From positions 757,001 to 821,000 of the forward strand of contig NC_081818.1 of the NCBI RefSeq assembly GCF_030704535.1: DNA of 64,000 bases, written 5' to 3'. Position 1 is the first letter of the stretch. Each line of letters starts with the position of its first letter. Below the pieces are notes generated by a model. That model was not told the DNA's origin, did not search any database, and saw only the letters and a list, made by a program, of their open reading frames with translations. Source of the stretch: Vitis vinifera. Taxonomy: Eukaryota; Streptophyta; Magnoliopsida; Vitales; Vitaceae. The position numbers and the translations under genes were made by a program. Of this stretch, positions 60,596-64,000 are shown in pieces.

Positions 60596-63500
60596 TTTTG
60601 TAACAAATTTTTATTTTTTAAGTATTAAAAAAATTAAAAATATTTTTTATAATTAGGTGAAATGCACTTTAAATTAAGAGCCTATTTAGTTAGGATTGAT
60701 ATGATGATTAAAAGTCCATTTGTTGGTCATTTTGGGAAGCACTTTTAGCTTAAAAAGTGTATTTTTTTTTTTTTGAAATTAGATGATTGATAAAATTTAG
60801 AAAACATTTCTAAAAATCTAAAAAATCATGTATGATGTTTCCTAAAGAAACATTGATAAATAATTCTCCTAAAAACATTTTTGAATACACTTCAAGCAAA
60901 TGTACTCTAAAGCAATTTTTATTTAAAATTCTTTTATTTGGGAATATTTACATTAGAAATACATGTAAAAGAGAATCATTGTTTGGATATAAAGTAAAAG
61001 AAAGTGTCTCGATAGTGTTTTTTATTATCTATTATATAATAATAAAATGTTTTTGTCTCAGGATCACTTGAAGTGAGTCCTTTAGGTTTTGAAAAGTATT
61101 TTTGAAACTTTGTGAAACATTTAATTTTTGTAAGAAAGTTCATCCAACAATAGGTAACACTTTTAATCCATATGAAAATCACTCATAAACAGGTTTTAAG
61201 AATAGATTTGGGAGTGATTGTGGTAAGATCGAAAATGCTTTGTAATGCTTAGAAGTGATTTCTTTATAAAGTTAAGTTATTACAAAGTTTCAAAAATCAT
61301 TTTTAAAATTCTAGAGAATCATTTCATTTAATGTGATTTTTTGGCCTTGAAGAAGTCAAAACCTCTTTTTTAAATTTCACAGAGCTTTTATGTCCATTTG
61401 GCTAGTTGTATTCAAAGACCCTAATTAATATAGAAGTTAAGAAAATATCATTTCACGTAGAAGCTCTATTCTACCCTCATCCTAGTGTTTGCCAGATTAC
61501 TTTTTAAAATGGGGGAACATTAGGGGTGCAAATTAGGTGGGTTAATCCCACCTAACCCAAATCTAACATAGTGTTTGGATGGATTTGGGCAAATATTTTC
61601 AATATTCAAGTTAAACTTGAGTTAAGTTTTCTTAACTCGAACTTAATTTGGGTTCAAGTCGAACTAAGGTTCGAATAACTCGAGCTTAACTCAAATCCGA
61701 TTTAATATTTTTATAATATTTATATCATATATAATATATTAATTTTCTTTTTAGATTTTAAAGAAAAAAATATCAAATTAAAATTATATTATATATTTTT
61801 TCATTTTTTTCAAGTAGATATGTAAGTTTATTTTTACTTTTGATTGTTTTCTTGATTTTTTTAAATTTTGGTATAAATATATAAAATTTTCTTTTTATAG
61901 ACAAAAAAAAATAAAAATGCTATGAATGGATTTTGAATCATGCAACCTAATTAACCTAACCAATTCAAGTTTAACCTGATCAACTTGAGTTTAGCCTGAC
62001 CAGCTCGAGTTTAACCTGATCAGTTTGAATTCAACTTGATTAACTTGAATTTAAAAAAATAAGGTTAAATTGAACTTGGACTGAGTATCTCGAATTAGAG
62101 GTCGGATTAGATTAAACTTGAGTTGATTGTTTCCTAATCGGGGTTAGATTCAAAATAACCATTAATTCAACCATTCCAACTAAGTTGTAACGCTGGAAAA
62201 CATCATCATAATTACATCATAAAATAAAAAATATTAATTCACTTGAGACTGATTTGGAGTCTTTGGACATACATTAGAAAGATCCCGAAAGTTTCATGGA
62301 AATTGATCGGTCATCATTGTCATTGATTAGACACAAGGAATATGTAATACTTTTCCAAGCAAATTAAAGTTCCTTGGTGCCTAAGGAATTTTACTTGCTT
62401 TTTTCATAGCTATGATACATGCTGAAAACGTCATCAAAGAAGTATTCACAAGGTCATGATCAGCCTTGACACCTATGGAACTTTCACTAGTGGAAATTAA
62501 AGGCCACTAGAGATTATTGGAAATAGTTTCCAAAAATTTGTTTTTCACCATAGTTTTTTGGAAACAATTTTCCCCCCACTCTATGTGTGTTTTTTCACTC
62601 AAGACTTGTGAACTTTTTTACCATGGATGGATTTCCATTAATGGAAATCAAGGGTCATTTGAGAGTATTTTTAAAAATAATTAATATAAAATATATATCG
62701 ATTTTTTACAACTATTCTTAAATATGAAAAACAATTTCCTTAACCTATTACGAATATTATTCGTAAAAGCATTATATGCATGCATCTACGATATAAAAGT
62801 TTTAAATCTATTTCCTATATTTTTAATTTTTTCATGGAACATTTTATGAAGTATTTTAAAACATCTTAAATTTCACTTTATTTTCATAATAAATTTTGTA
62901 AAGATTGTTTTCGGTTCAAAATAAACATGCTTTTGAAGTTTGGAAAAACAATTTTTTATTCTAAAAAAAAGTACAAAATTGTTTTTAATAGCAAATAGTT
63001 CTTAAAAGAGTTTATCATCCTACCTCTAATATTCAAAACAAAAAAAAAAAAAAAGGAAAAAGAAAAGAAAAGCAAACAAGTGAACGTACTATGGCTAAAG
63101 TGAAATGCATGGCCGACCATTTGTGCTTTAATGAAAATAAAGTTGGGTAGGTCACAAAATCTTTGATCTCCTTGATGCTTTGATTAGAGAAATATGAAAT
63201 CTAGTGTGTAAGTAGTGGTCCTCTAAAAGCACATATGAAATCTAGTTAAAGCTAAAAGAGCACGAAAATTTTACATAGTTGATGAGAAGCTTTAAGTTGA
63301 AGCTAGTATGAGGTATAAAGCATAGGCTAACTCAAATGACTTTTTAAGAGTAAAATTTTATTAGTTTGTTACGTTTTTTTATGCTTTATTCGTAACATCT
63401 CGAACTTAGAGGTCGAAGGTATCACAATCATTTCATATTTCGAATCCAATGCTCAATATATAAATGACCCTAATTAATAAAACAACAATATAGGTTGTTT

Positions 63501-64000
63501 AAAATTTTAATATAAATTAATTGTAAATGGCCAATCAATGTCTAAATAATAAATTCATTCAATAATTATCTAAAAATACTTAAAATAATAATTCTAAAAA
63601 ATCTGAATCAAATAGAGTACTAAATCATCTATGGTAAAAGATGATACTAACAAAAGGGCATTTTCATCGCTATTACTTATTGTTAATATGATTTGCATAT
63701 GAATTGTGAGATAAAAAAACGAGGTTGAGATTTAACATTATACATAAATAGTGGGATTCACATTAGGTAGTTATCTTATTTTTTTTTTTTTGGTAAAGAA
63801 AAAGATTTTCAATCAATAGTATACTAAATAATTAATTATATAATTATAAAAATAGATTAAAAATAAAACATTATATATAAAAATTATTTAAAAATAATAA
63901 TTTTGAGGAGAAAAGTTTTAAAGGGTTATTTATATGGGATGTCCCTGTTTGGCAACTTTGATTTGAAACCCAACTTAGTTTCCAAGGTATGGACCAATAA
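60596..64000. other. AT-rich terminal spacer, no gene seen
   Basis: Apart from the minisatellite below, only low-complexity A/T sequence, short runs and weak repeats are visible. 'CTCGAACTTAGAGGTCGAAG' near 63400 resembles LTR remnants. Short open frames at 60832-61182 look like chance. Confidence 0.55.
61958..62055. repeat. 20-bp minisatellite, about 4-5 units
   Basis: Successive units resemble 'TTGAGTTTAACCTGATCAAC' with substitutions in each ('TCGAGTTTAACCTGATCAGT', 'TTGAATTCAACTTGATTAAC'). It sits within a longer region rich in 'AACTCGA' and 'AACTTGA' phrases (61600-62170). Confidence 0.8.

Overview
The window reads as nuclear DNA of a woody eudicot, most like grapevine (Vitis). The genes have many introns with GT/AG borders, the spacers are very AT-rich, and there is heavy transposon debris from LINEs, SINEs, solo LTRs and MITEs. 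The proteins are plant-specific or plant-like: an Agenet/Tudor protein, a DUF538 protein, E-class PPR proteins, importin alpha and others. The species is inferred from general resemblance only. Exon models below were built by hand from splice sites and reading frames. All multi-exon models close in frame with canonical GT/AG introns.

Layout, left to right: a PPR gene cut by the left edge (minus); a four-Agenet-unit protein (plus, 695-3105); an intronless DUF538 gene (minus, 4113-4613); an ICP55-type mitochondrial M24 aminopeptidase with 14 exons (minus, 7169-14945); a TrhO/rhodanese-serine hydrolase fusion with 9 exons (minus, 15762-20374); importin alpha with 10 exons (minus, 21366-33331), one intron of which is swollen to 6.2 kb by a decayed LINE with a nested LTR; an 82-residue single-span membrane protein (plus, 37389-37637); an E-class PPR gene (minus, 41029-42531) with a decayed partial copy downstream that is itself split by a solo LTR; a 4.9-kb LTR-bounded element (43167-48042); a mitoribosomal mS41/IGR-motif protein (plus, 49645-52788); an unnamed tail-region membrane protein (minus, 53597-56049); and a small DEDDy 3'-5' exonuclease (minus, 59157-59789). 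The last 4 kb hold only MITE, minisatellite and AT-rich spacer sequence.

The run importin alpha - TrhO/rhodanese-hydrolase - ICP55 - DUF538 - Agenet matches, from memory, the gene order around At1g09270-At1g09320 in Arabidopsis, so it looks like an old conserved block. The genes do not form one pathway. Two or three serve mitochondria (ICP55, mS41, probably the PPR proteins).

The most unusual object is the element at 43167-48042. It has TG...CA ends in LTR style and a 5-bp target duplication, shows no gag or pol, and carries sense-strand fragments of at least four or five unrelated host genes: proteasome RPN6, Rab geranylgeranyl transferase beta, an RS-domain protein, a P/U-type cyclin, and probably a VPS13-like protein. 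Other notable signals are a decayed tandem duplicate of an mS41 exon, a SINE and a LINE tail with clear target-site duplications, and a short 'TGTTTGGTTGCTGAGAAAA'-like motif recurring near the 5' ends of several genes.
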